DNA of 64,000 nucleotides from Paragordius varius (taxonomy: Eukaryota; Nematomorpha), in the NCBI GenBank assembly GCA_964247055.1, contig OZ176053.1, forward strand, positions 9,424,001 to 9,488,000, written 5' to 3'. The translations under genes were made by a program, and so were the position numbers. The notes under the pieces are model-generated. The model did no database searches and was not told the origin of the DNA. It saw only the letters and a list, made by a program, of their open reading frames with translations. Shown in pieces: positions 31,501 to 42,761 of the stretch; positions within the stretch are counted from its first letter, which is position 1; each line of letters begins with the position of its first letter.

Positions 31501-31885
31501 CCTGCATATGCTATCTAGGTTTTTTAAAAAACTAGCAATGTATGTTTAGTCATACGTATATACGACATGCTTTTTTGCCGAATTTTCTATATTTTTTTAA
31601 AAGAAATTTCATCTTACTAATTTTCCAATGTTTTTGAAAAATCATATTTAACATACCAAAAATATATCGCTCGTTTTCTCACAAAACTTTGAATTAAAAC
31701 ATTTTTTATTAAAATAATTTTCGTTCAAGGGCGACTCAGGAGGTCCTTTGATGTGTCAAGTCGATGGCCGATGGACTTTGATTGGTATTTCATCTTTTGT
31801 ACATGGGACATGTTATGGGACAAGTTTTTTCACTAAAGTCGCTGCTTATGCAGATTTTATCAAAAATACGCTAAGATCCTATTAA
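22560..31885 (+). CDS. S1 serine protease with long acidic pro-region, 12 exons
   Basis: Exons: 22560-22728, 23136-23471, 24396-24594, 25089-25267, 27238-27448, 28476-28808, 29088-29625, 29853-29941, 30146-30272, 30333-30468, 31015-31145, 31730-31885; 867 residues, phases consistent. A hydrophobic segment at residues 26-44 is a signal anchor or uncleaved signal. Residues about 55-600 are low-complexity Asp/Glu/Ser/Pro/Asn with a His-rich patch in exon 6. The protease domain starts [15 protein letters not shown] (641-655). The triad is His681 (TAAHC), Asp729 (NDIALVKL) and Ser819 (GDSGGP). The residue before the new N-terminus is Asn640 rather than Arg. By alignment the S1 pocket has Asn at 189 and Val at 216 (chymotrypsin numbering), unlike trypsin. 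Likely a type II membrane or secreted protease. The start was chosen as the first in-frame ATG before the hydrophobic segment; an earlier exon cannot be excluded. Confidence 0.88.
24031..24250. mobile_element. Small MITE in protease intron 2, sister of 12765-12990
   Basis: Left 'cctcgaattcaattcaccct' and right 'agggtgattttgaattgttc' are inverted. The interior shares 'cataatactgaaaaaatcat' and 'gttatattagcccgaaaaca' with the RAD54 intron copy. Confidence 0.5.
25536..26197 (-). other. Antisense open frames inside protease intron 4
   Basis: A 126-residue open frame (26197-25817) encodes a hydrophobic, Cys-rich sequence. An overlapping frame across about 25825-25985 reads [20 protein letters not shown], then [12 protein letters not shown]. 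The latter looks like a membrane segment followed by a loop, unlike chance AT-rich translation. A second open frame follows at 25781-25536. I cannot name a family. It may be a small nested gene, an inserted pseudogene or a piece of organelle-derived DNA. Confidence 0.2.
31269..31518. mobile_element. Hairpin MITE in protease intron 11
   Basis: The two halves are near-complete inverted repeats: 'atggttgcttatttcaaact', then 'tatggaaaaaaac' on the left, mirrored by 'gttttttccat' and 'agtgtgaaataagcaacca' on the right. The outermost ends CAGATAGCATAT/ATATGCTATCT are inverted too. The loop centre is 'aaaatattgaataaaataaa', shared with the copy at 39416-39638. Confidence 0.65.
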
Positions 31886-33926
31886 ATTTTTACCAAAAAA
31901 TTATATAATATTTATTTATGAATATGCTTCGTCCCCATACCTACATAATATTATTTAAAATTAACAATAATATTATTATTATAATATATATAAATCGTAG
32001 TAATATACTTGCTTATAAATAATTTATGTCATGCATTTTATGGAATCATATGATTCAGAAAATAATTAAAATAAAAGGCTAAATTACGTCAACTATGGAT
32101 ACATTATTGCAAATATTATTAAAATATAATCTTTGAAACAAATGGATATATATTGTTTTGATACACATCTTATTCATCAAAATGGCTAACTAAAACTTTT
32201 GAAAATTTATTTATTTTTAGATATTACTCATAACCAAAAAAATTCAAACAAAAATTTTGTTTAGTGATGTTTAATTATATTTAAAAATTGTTTTAACTTT
32301 TTTCTTAATATATTCTTGGCATGAATACAGTAAAGATAATTAATTTTTTGGCTAATTAATATTACGATAGATAGGTAAATAGTAAGACAAAGACACAATA
32401 TTTATAGAGGTGCGGCTGAAACATTAGTCAGCGAAATGCGGTAGAAAAAATTTTACAATTTTATATTTATAGGAAATTTGGTTAATAATTTATGAATTTT
32501 ACCAATTCTAATGATTTTTTTTATAAATACTTGGAAAAATAATATTAATTGAAAAATAGATTTTTAGGTATAGTATGTACGAAAAATAAATATATGTTGT
32601 AAATAAAATAATTGCTATTTTCAACGCACTACATTATTATCTCCCATGACTGAAACAGTAAAGTTGTATTTTCAAGGAATTAGAAAAAGGAATAAAATTT
32701 TAGATTAAAAAATATGACTTGAGCATATAATGGTACTGATCGATTAAAGAGCCTTCTTCATGAAATTTAACAATGATTTCCTCTCATAGATTATTATTTT
32801 TAATAGAACCCTTCGCTTAAAATATACACAAGAGATCCTACCTTTAGATATAGTTATAACAGTAACAATTGGTAATAAAATATGGAAAAAAGCTAAATTT
32901 TGATCGCTCAAAAAACTATAAACTTCCGACCGCATTGAATGAGTGCAATCGTAACTAGATTAATACAAATGGTAAGAAATATACAAGTTTATTTAGGGTG
33001 TCTTCTAAAGGACAAATACTTAAACCTGCCAGCTGGCTGGAGGATGGAAAAATTGCGCAGTTTAACAATGTTGTAAATGGAAATAAAACTAAACTAAGAA
33101 ATTTGTGTTAATTAACAATTTTTGTTATTGAGTATTTCCCCTACTATTTATTTTAAAATTTAGTTTTATACCATTATACTACTATATTATTGTGTTGCGT
33201 GAGAAACCTCTAAATTTATTGACTGGCGACTGGCATTTTCGAAAGCGCGCGCTCACAATTACATTCATAATTGTTCAGAGCTAGCCCTAGTTCCATATTA
33301 TTTTGAACCAAATAAGTAATAAATACGCATTATATTATATGGAAAAAATATTTAACATGTTTTCGTGTCGTGACAAATTTAATATGGATTTCAGTATCTT
33401 ATTAAAACATATTGATGTTTGTATAACTTTAGGCATGTATGATAAATAGAATAAAACAATTGAAATATATTAATAAAGTCAGACAATTTATAATTAATAT
33501 TACTCCAATAAGTATAAAATCATTTCTTTTACGATTTCTATTAACTAATTACCTACCCATTTACTTAATGAAAAATCAATCTTTTTTACGCTAAGTATAC
33601 ATACGTTTTATATATTATACTCTACACTTGTTTCTGGGTAAACCCTAAAATTCCAAAAAGTGTTGTATCCATTTGTTACCTTTCATGCATAAACTAAATT
33701 AGTTAATTGGTATATTAAAACTTCATTTATATAGAAAAAAAAACATGCACACGAAAAATGATTTTCCCTAGACTATTGACATTGTTTTATTATTTTTTTA
33801 CTTGTGATTTTTAGTACGTTTTACTGTGTGTGTCATTTTATTGAATGTTTTAACCCCCTTACGTATATAACGACGGAAGTGTTATCTCACTAATAGCAAA
33901 TTCATTTCCAAATCTTTTATCCAAGT
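31886..33926. other. Intergenic, protease 3' end to GPCR promoter
   Basis: Candidate polyadenylation signal AATAAA at 32070-32075 for the protease. Otherwise AT-rich, with a short GC-rich patch (GAAAGCGCGCGCTCAC, near 33240). No coding region could be supported. Confidence 0.4.
33863..33872 (+). promoter_or_regulatory. Possible TATA-like element upstream of the GPCR
   Basis: GTATATAACG about 55 nt before the start codon, in a local context less AT-rich than the flanks. Weak evidence in so AT-rich a genome. Confidence 0.25.
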
Positions 33927-35855
33927 ATGGAAAGATTTTCGTCTCATATATCAACACTTTTCCCCCTAACCAATTATTCGTTAAATTTGTATCCCCAGAG
34001 CTTAGGGCAATACACTATGGTTGCTTCCGAATGGATTATATATGGCTGGATTACACCTTTCATGATTTTGATTGGATTTATTGGTAATTCACTTATAATA
34101 TGGGTTTCGGCACATCAATTACAAATTTTGACAATGTTTGAATTTACAAAAACTAAAACTATAGTTCGTACCCAAAAATTTCAAGCTTGGCTAAATAACT
34201 ATGGTAAATTTGGGAGAAATAATACAATAGCTCCAGTTCATACAATTTCCAGCAGAATCAAAGATGGTAGAATGTCTGAACTGAATAAATTCAAAGAATC
34301 CCAAAAAACGGTAGGCGGTAATATAAAGCAACATAAAATTTTGTGTCGAATGTATCAGTTTTATATGTATATAGCCATTTTTGATCTCTTGACTTGTCTA
34401 ACATTTATCCCATGGCCCGTTCTAATTACTTGGGGTTACATAAATTCTTTTGTACATGCTGCAAGCGAATTCGTAAAATTTTATACAAAAGCCAATGTAA
34501 TTAATGATTCTAAATTAATCACTAACAATATGACTGTGTTGAATGAAACAATACCTCAAGCCAAAAATCGACTTTTAAACCATTTTCTTCATTCGGGTGT
34601 ACCATATTATCAAAATAAAGTTTTCATATATTTCATGGCAAACTTTGAATTTCCTATTAAGAATACGGTGGGACAGGTCGCTGACATATTCATACTTGTT
34701 TTATCGATCGATCGGTATATGGCACTTTGTAAGCCACTTCAATACCAAACTTGGATGAAGCGTTTAACTATGAAAAAGATAATTTTGTGGAGTTTTATGT
34801 TCTGTTTTGTGGTTGAAATAGGCACTACACAATGGTATAGAGTTGAACCGATAACTACATTGGGCTCCGTCGCTATATTATCTCAATCCGTTTATAGGGT
34901 AATGAATGTTACGAATGAAACATTATATGAGATGTTGAAGGGGAGATATGTTATGTATCCGAATTCGGATACCAATACAAAACGTATCATCCTTATAACC
35001 TATGATATCATTCGAGAATTTATTATAAATATAGCGCCATTCGTCCTTTTGTTCATATTGAACGTTAAAATAATTAAGGCATACACTCAATTTATGGAGA
35101 AAAAACAGTTGCGACAAAATGCCAACATAGCTCCGTCCACAGTGAATCAAGATTTTTCTTCCCGTTTCCCATTAAATACAAATCAAGCAAAAGATGTGGA
35201 TGTACGTTTAAAAAAAACCTCACTTATTCCTTTTCGCGACCATTTCAGTGAAAATGATAATGGTACCATGATGGTTTCTAACTGGTCGACTAAAGAATTC
35301 ACAAAAGTGAAAACTCAAACTAAATATTTCCCCAATCAACGCTTGCCAAATAATTTTACCTATTTGTCATTTCCACCCAAACAAAATAATATGTCTCAAG
35401 TAAATGATGGCGCAAGCCAAAACACTTATGAATCTAATTTACATCCAAACTACCAAATCAATAATTTATTAGTGCCAAAGGAACGTGTACATATTAGCGA
35501 ATACAATTCACTAAACACACCAACAAAATTTATTAGTGGTATTAATGATGGAAATAATCATCACCAAAGTAGTACCAAGTACCGATCATCCTTTAAAATG
35601 AAAGAAAAACGATTAACATACATACTTATAGTCTTAATTATCAAGTATTTACTCTTCTCCATCCCCATAGCCACAATTAACATTCTATACGTCCCGCTTA
35701 ATTGTGGGTTAGCCAATTGTATTTTTAGAGATCTGGTGGCTATTACAAATTTACTTGAACTCATGAAGAATAATACTAATTTCTTCATATATTATGCATT
35801 GGATAATACGTTTAAACGCGTTTTACATAAACTTTTACAGTGTCAAAATGAATAA
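33927..35855 (+). CDS. Rhodopsin-family G protein-coupled receptor, intronless
   Basis: A single open exon of 642 residues. Seven membrane segments are visible: TM1 about 36-60 (GFIGNSLIIW, with the conserved GN), TM2 about 142-170 (IAIFDLLTCLTFIPW, conserved Asp), TM3 ending in SIDRYMALCKP (DRY at 262-264), TM4 (KKIILWSFMFCFVVEI), TM5 (INIAPFVLLFILNVKI), TM6 from about 563 (LLFSIPIATI, conserved Pro) and TM7 with a degenerate NPxxY region (NNTNFFIYYALDNTFKRVL). Candidate N-glycosylation sites (NYS, NMT, NET) lie in the N-terminus and extracellular loop 2. The pattern recalls FMRFamide-type peptide receptors, but the ligand is unknown. Unusual features are a first intracellular loop of about 75 residues and a third of about 165. 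Lack of introns in an intron-rich region suggests retroposition or intron loss. Confidence 0.9.
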   Translation: MERFSSHISTLFPLTNYSLNLYPQSLGQYTMVASEWIIYGWITPFMILIGFIGNSLIIWVSAHQLQILTMFEFTKTKTIVRTQKFQAWLNNYGKFGRNNTIAPVHTISSRIKDGRMSELNKFKESQKTVGGNIKQHKILCRMYQFYMYIAIFDLLTCLTFIPWPVLITWGYINSFVHAASEFVKFYTKANVINDSKLITNNMTVLNETIPQAKNRLLNHFLHSGVPYYQNKVFIYFMANFEFPIKNTVGQVADIFILVLSIDRYMALCKPLQYQTWMKRLTMKKIILWSFMFCFVVEIGTTQWYRVEPITTLGSVAILSQSVYRVMNVTNETLYEMLKGRYVMYPNSDTNTKRIILITYDIIREFIINIAPFVLLFILNVKIIKAYTQFMEKKQLRQNANIAPSTVNQDFSSRFPLNTNQAKDVDVRLKKTSLIPFRDHFSENDNGTMMVSNWSTKEFTKVKTQTKYFPNQRLPNNFTYLSFPPKQNNMSQVNDGASQNTYESNLHPNYQINNLLVPKERVHISEYNSLNTPTKFISGINDGNNHHQSSTKYRSSFKMKEKRLTYILIVLIIKYLLFSIPIATINILYVPLNCGLANCIFRDLVAITNLLELMKNNTNFFIYYALDNTFKRVLHKLLQCQNE

Positions 35856-36690
35856 TTTATATTGTTATATCCTTAAACAGAATGAAAAATTGCGCAAAAA
35901 CAAAATTCTTAAACCGCTCCGTTAGCAATCACTTATGGTTCATCGGTGTAATCATGCTATTAATATGTCAAAATTGATTATAATGCATTTTAGGCTCTTT
36001 TAGGGAGATCACCATAGTACGAATGAACTAATAAAACGATAATATTTTGAGAATATCATGTTTCCACAAAAATCTTATAAATAAAAACGTCTGAAGATAT
36101 ATGGTTCTACAAAGTTTTACAGGGGACGGATTATCGAAAATGCGGTTATATAAAATTTTGAGAAATGGGGTGAACTGTCAAATGGAGAAAAGATTAATAT
36201 TTCCGTCTTTAAGAAGTTATACCTATTCAAATAAATATTCCTCGCAAAATACATTAAAATGGTCAGAATCTAAATATATTATAACTATAAAAAATCAAAA
36301 TCCTAACTTTAACACCAGAAATCTCTCGCGACATATCGAGTTTAAGAATAAATAGTGGTATGATTTTCTAAAATAATTATTTTATGCCAATAAAAAATTG
36401 GCATATTTTTCATGTCATGAGAGAAGTATTGTTTGCGAAATTTTGATGATTTTTCTTAACTACAATATATTTTCTTTAAAAATAATCAAAATTTAATACA
36501 TTACTTAATTATTTGAAAATTAATAATTATATAAAAAAATATTAGCCGTAATTTATTTAAAAGAAGTTATTAAAAATACAGTTTTGCTATATGTGTTAAA
36601 AATGTAGGAGTTTCGGCAGTATTTGTTTATTTAAATCGTTGTCAATCAAATAAATTATGCTAAAAACAATTTTTTATGCTTTAAAAACTG
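35856..36690. other. Convergent intergenic region, GPCR and Spire 3' ends
   Basis: AATAAA at 36030-36035 may serve the GPCR, and TTTATT near 36629 (AATAAA on the minus strand) may serve Spire. A hairpin ATGCCAAT...ATTGGCAT lies near 36385. A short basic open frame is listed separately. Confidence 0.4.
36101..36355 (+). CDS. Short basic open frame, hypothetical
   Basis: 84 codons from a true ATG (MVLQSFTGDGLSKMRLYKIL) to TAG, rich in Lys, Arg, Ser and Asn. AATAAA lies about 35 nt downstream. The N-terminus could be an amphipathic mitochondrial presequence (MRLYKILRN...RSYTYSNKYSS), but no family is recognised and AT-rich DNA makes such frames by chance. No neighbouring exon was identified. 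Confidence 0.25.
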   Translation: MVLQSFTGDGLSKMRLYKILRNGVNCQMEKRLIFPSLRSYTYSNKYSSQNTLKWSESKYIITIKNQNPNFNTRNLSRHIEFKNK

Positions 36691-39600
36691 TTATTTTTTA
36701 GCTAATTTTGTAAGCAGATAAGATCGCCTTAGAATAACCATACATTCATTGCACACTATAATAGGATTAGATGGTGGTTCTAAATGGTTGATTTTTTTCT
36801 TAGAATGCTCAGTATTTCCATTGGAAAGCTTTGATTTGTCATTTATATGACCATTTTCATGGGGGGTATGTGAAGAAACATTTTTGATACAGTTAGTCGA
36901 AAAAGTGGATGGACTTCCAAACGAATTGCGTGAAACAGATCGGGATGTAAATGATTCTTGAGAAGAGTTTAGGGTTGATGATGTTGATAGGCGAAAGCTA
37001 AAATTGGATAAAAAATTTAAAAACCAAACCTTTGGGGCCTTTAGAAAATGATAAATTTTTAGTAAAATAAAGTTTTAGCCTTATCTTTTTACAAAGAATA
37101 CGTTACAATATATGACGTATCCGTATTTTTAGTAGGGATCATAACTAACTTAAATAGCCATATTTATCGATATATATGGATAGACGCCAACACCAAATTT
37201 TTAGAAAATGTTTTTTGCGAGGTTAAAAAAGCTCATTTATACGTTTAAATAACGTAAATGTTGTAATGTAATACTTAGGAGTAGTCGTTAACCCAGGTGT
37301 TTGTGATAAAGGAGGACTTGCTTTATGAGTTATAATAATGGGAGGAGGAGATACATTGTTTTTAAATAAATGCCTTTTCTTTTCCACCTCATCCATTTCG
37401 ATTTGAGGAATCAAAGCTTTCTTGGGTATATTAGTAAGGTGCATATTTGATATTATAATCTATTCAGAAAAAATAGGTTTCGGGACTAAAATTAAAGATT
37501 AATAATTAAAAGCGAACCATTTGACACCAAGACAAGTAATTTTTTCATTTTCTATCGTTATTTACATATAAATTATGTTTTTACTATTGTTTTTTATATT
37601 TGTCAGCGAAAAAGAGCATACATTAATTTTTTTTGAACATATGCGCATATTTATTGTTGAAATTAAGCTATTAAAATATAAAAATGAGCCCGTATTTATA
37701 ATTATTTGGCCAAAAAACAACGGGAAACGAAATTTATAATACAAAAAATATAATGGTTGTTCCGTTTTAAAACAACCTGCTTATATAATTTTATGGATAA
37801 TTTGAAATGATAACTAATTACCTTTTCATAGCATGCATTACACAATACCTTGGTACAAACGGAGCAATTGACCCCTTGTGTACCAAAAAGGGACCAAAGA
37901 GATTTGTGACAATCAAAACAAATCTAATATTTTTGTAAAATTTATAGAAAAATTGAATAAATATTATTTTTTAGGCGTAAGAGCGATAATTCTATACTTT
38001 TTGGTTATATAAATTGCTTAGCAACCAAATTAACAACTTTACAATATTCTTCTCAGAAATATTAATAAATTATGCATAATAATGAAAAATATTTTAAAAA
38101 TCTATATTATTCTGCAATAAATAATTATAATTCAAAAATAAACTTGTTTAAGTTTGAGATTTTTGTAAAGTTTCAAGCTAGTGAGATTCGAAGATTGTCC
38201 ATCAAAATGAGATTCACAATTAGCTTCGTACAAAGCTTTACGTATGTGACAGAATTCTCGGTAACTCAAATTTATAGTGCTCTGTATTTTGGAGCTTTCA
38301 TTATTTTTTCCAGCGTTAAATGAACTGCTATTAAGCTCAATACTCCCATTAGTACTTAGAATGGAAGAATTCTGTAAAATGTATGATAAATAGATAATGA
38401 GCCATCCAACAGTTATAAAATAATGCCTTATATGGTTATACCAATATACTTAAAGAGAAATTTTGAGATATTTTTTAAAATTGAGTTAAAAACAGTGTTT
38501 ATACGTCCAAAAATAGAAATGAAATTTTGAGAAAAGGGATTCAACGCACACATAATAAAAATAGCTTAACTTATATAAAATTAATTTGTCTTTACATATA
38601 TGCAAACAGCAATTATTTTACCCAAAAATAAAATCATCTTAATTTAACAAGTCTTACCCTTTTATTTCCTGAAACAGTTGAATTATTTAGTCGAGATGGG
38701 ATTTTTGTCCCATAATCATTATTGGCATTTTTGTAAATTAATGAGGAAGATCTGTGCAATCCATTCGCTATTATATTGCTTTTATCAGTGGAAAGATGGG
38801 AATTCAAATCGGCGGAATATAAATCATCTTTGGAAGATTGAACATTTGTAAAATTAATTTGATTGTCATCAATCCTATTTGCAATTAAAGGTGTTATTCG
38901 ATGTCTATCAAACAAGGAATATCGTTTTCTAGGAGGTAAATTTTGCTTTCCAAAAGGTTTTAAAAGCGTCGAATTTAATATCTTACAGGAATGAGGGCCA
39001 TTAATATTGGATATATTGTTTTGATTACCGTGTGGTTGTCGCGTGAGCCGTTTTAATTGTAATATATCTAATAAACGATATTGTAAAATAAAAAATAATC
39101 ATTCACAAATATTGTTTATTTAAAAAAAATGTGTTACTTTGTTTTATTAAAGGACTAGAATGTGGAGAAGGGTTTGAATTCTATGTTAAAAAACAATATA
39201 TATAATTAAAAACTAATTTCATTAAAATAAATCTAAAATAATTTTTTTAAATAACACATACCGGTAACCAAAGTGGAAATAGTGTTTGATTGAAAGAGTC
39301 ATTTCGCCCATCCATATCAAGGGAACTGTCATCATATTCGCAATATGCAAAAGCTCGATCTATACTTATTTTGGGGACTGAAGTATCTAATACATATAAT
39401 TATGCCATTAAATACATAAAGTGTGCATTTTAATGGTTGCTTATTACACACCATAGTTGGGCAATTCGCAACACAATAGTGTATGGAAAAAACAACAAAA
39501 TATTGAATAAAATAAACAAAGTAATGGAAGAAAGAAAAAATTGTTTATTTTTGTTGTTTTTTCCATACACTGCTGTGTTGCACATTGACCAACTATAGTT

Positions 39601-42600
39601 TGAAATAAACAACCATTAAATGTATACTGTATTTCAAAAAACTATGATTGAAATTCTTATATGATAAAAAATTGTTTTTCCATTCTAACCTTTTGTATTT
39701 GTAGGCCTAAGCCGTATCCCTTCTTTGATCTCTCGCATCAAACTATCGTGCGGTGTTTCACATTGAGGTTTGGGTCGCCGTTTACTCAATAAATCTTTGA
39801 AGTCAACCTCGTTCCAGCTCTATATAAATAAATTTGGGATTGAATTGATCTACTAATTTATTTTGATTTAGAGCTAGCCTTTAAAAATCAATATCTCTAT
39901 TATTTTATTACCCAGGTTTTCTTTAAATTCGGACGCATAGAAACCAATTCCTCCATAAGTAACGAATGATTGCTTGGAAAGTTTTTTGATAACTAAAACA
40001 AAAAATTAGCTTATGCTTTAATTTATATGGAATTAATTTGTTATATACATAAATATTACAATTATGTTATAGGTAAATATATACATTAAGGATGGGTCCA
40101 CAATTTCGAGATCTCAATCTTGTTTTTAATTCTTCGACAAAATGTGTTTCGTTTGGTTCCACTTCATGCATCTAATAAAATATTAAAAAAAATAATTAAA
40201 GAAGTTATGATAAAATATTTTAACATTTTTAATTAATACTCATAAGATTTAACATTGTAATTTATCACCATAAAAATGCATCTTATATAATTTAAATAAC
40301 TCACCATTTTCTTTTTTGTTGTTAGAGATTCTGATTTAGTAAGCAACATTGTGCGAATTAATTGATGATACTTAATTTGTAATTCTTCGCTACTCGACCA
40401 TGAGGGATAAGCCAATTCACCATATCGAACACATGCCTTAAAATAAACAATATTGAAATGAAAATTAATTAAGATAAATGTTAATGTTTATCTATTATAC
40501 AGATATAAATGAGATCGTTGACAAATTAGGTAATGAGAGTATTAATAATTTTTGATAGTTTTTTGGTAATGAAAATTAAAATATATTACTTGCAGGACTT
40601 GTTGACAACTTAAACCTTTCCCAGATTCATAACACGCAAGATATGTTTTATTCTTTTCGTGTTCGTTAATATTATTGAATGGTGTGTATGTTTTAGAATC
40701 GAGGGATAAATTTTCAAAAATAGATGAATAAGGTTGGCGGCGGCCTTGCTTTGCAATTGGTCCATCTAACGAACCAGTAGAATATTCTCCTCCAGAGTGA
40801 TCCGAAAATTGGGATTCATCCGATATAGTTGATGTAATGTTGGAATTTAGATTAGTTGTTGTTAAAGAAAATATATCATCTTTATTGTTCTTATTATTAT
40901 TGCGATGATGTGGTAAATTGATTGGTGACGAATGATTGGATGTTGAGGGTGATTGTTCGTTAGCATATTCATTGATTGGCCGTAACACACCGGTTTCTAG
41001 AGATAGTACATCTGTATCGATTCCTTCATCTACACACAACAAATTAAAAAATATATAGGAAAAAGTATTATAAAATGTTCCCAAAAAGTTAATATTTAGA
41101 CAATAACTCAATTAATAACTTTGAAATATGGTGGCCAGCTAAATCCACCGCTACCTCCCAATGGTGTTGACTAAATCATTTTTAGTGAACTAACAGCAGA
41201 GGTCAGTTTTGGGCGTTTTTAAATATATTTACTTCGGAATGAGTTTTTTCTTAATTCATATAAAAAGTAAAAAAACTCAACAAACGTATACACCATGTAT
41301 TCGAAAGATTATGAAAAGCTTTTCTCTAAGCGTTGTCACTAATTTATAACCATTAAATAATATTCCAAACAATAAAAATTGTTACCAAATTGTTCATAAT
41401 TCATTGGTGAATCTTCATCCTTAATCTTGCCGTTGTTAAGATTGTTTTGAATTTTCATGATTGGTGGCACAGTAAGAAAATGATTTTGATTATTATATTG
41501 TTGCGAATTGCTGAATGGCTCATCATTAACGTAAGCAGCATCTGTATTTTGCTCCATAATCATTGCATCCAATAGATTGATCATAGCTTCACTCATTGTA
41601 CAACCATTGAGCGTTTTTATATGCCGTTCTTCTTGGTGGTAGTATAAATCGTTCAGCTCTTTAATATTTGATTCACTATCATTATTATCTTGCGACTTTT
41701 GTTCAGGCCTTTCAATCGTTGCTATCGCATTCAAAATCTGAAGTCCGACTTGTGACATTATCTATTAGTATAATTAAGCATAATATAAAAAATATTTTGC
41801 AGCAATTAACAGTGTGAAAACAAAAGTTAAGCTTAATGCCTAATTAAATTTAAGTATTTTTGAGTTAGATAGAATTATCCTAATGAAACTTATTTAATCC
41901 ATTCGAATATCGTTTCTTTTAGCAATAGATCAGCCACGGCATGAAAAAATAAATTATTACGATTTGAATATAATTTAGTTTGTTAAGATATAATTTATTG
42001 CATAATTTATTTATGCTATTACCTATTAATTAAAAATTATAATAAAAAGGTGGAATTCAATTAGAATGTGTGTATCTGAAGCAAAAATGATGATAATGTT
42101 TTGTTGTCGACATTAATTAAATGCATTTTCCGCTTATTTAATTTAAAAATAGAAATATGCCGACCTGAGAAAGACTTATAATAATAATAATAATTAATAA
42201 TTTTTAGGAACAATTTTATTAATTGCTTTTGATTGGTGCATATTGTATGTTGTGCATGTAGATGGAAAAAAATCAATTACATTTTGCATAATGAATTCCA
42301 TGGGAAATTTTTTTTATATATAATGTATTTTTTCACTCAAAATTAACAATATAACTTTGCATATATATATATTGTTTTTCATTTTGTAATTAAATAAGTA
42401 ATACGTACAAACATATGTATAAATCGAATGATATGAAAAATGGCTATAAAATTTGGATTAGCTGATAAATTGATCTAAATTTAAAATTTTGGTTTCTGAA
42501 CTTTAACAAAAAGGTTAGGCGCAATTTAAATTAGTTTATACCAAGGGTGATCATGACAAATGGCTTCTTGGGGTACATTTCAGACCAAAAAACCGGATCA

Positions 42601-42690
42601 TATATAAAGAATATATGGGCATTTATTCGATTTTATAAACATAAAACTGGAAAAAATCGAACACAACATAAAAGATATGAACAGGAATAA

Positions 42691-42761
<71 letters not shown>

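Noticed and set aside
32744-32935. 63-residue minus-strand open frame
   Set aside because: Low-information AT-rich translation in intergenic DNA.
35561-35788. 75-residue minus-strand open frame
   Set aside because: Antisense to the TM6-TM7 region of the GPCR.
42061-42276. 71-residue minus-strand open frame in Spire intron 2
   Set aside because: No similarity to Spire and no suitable splice sites.
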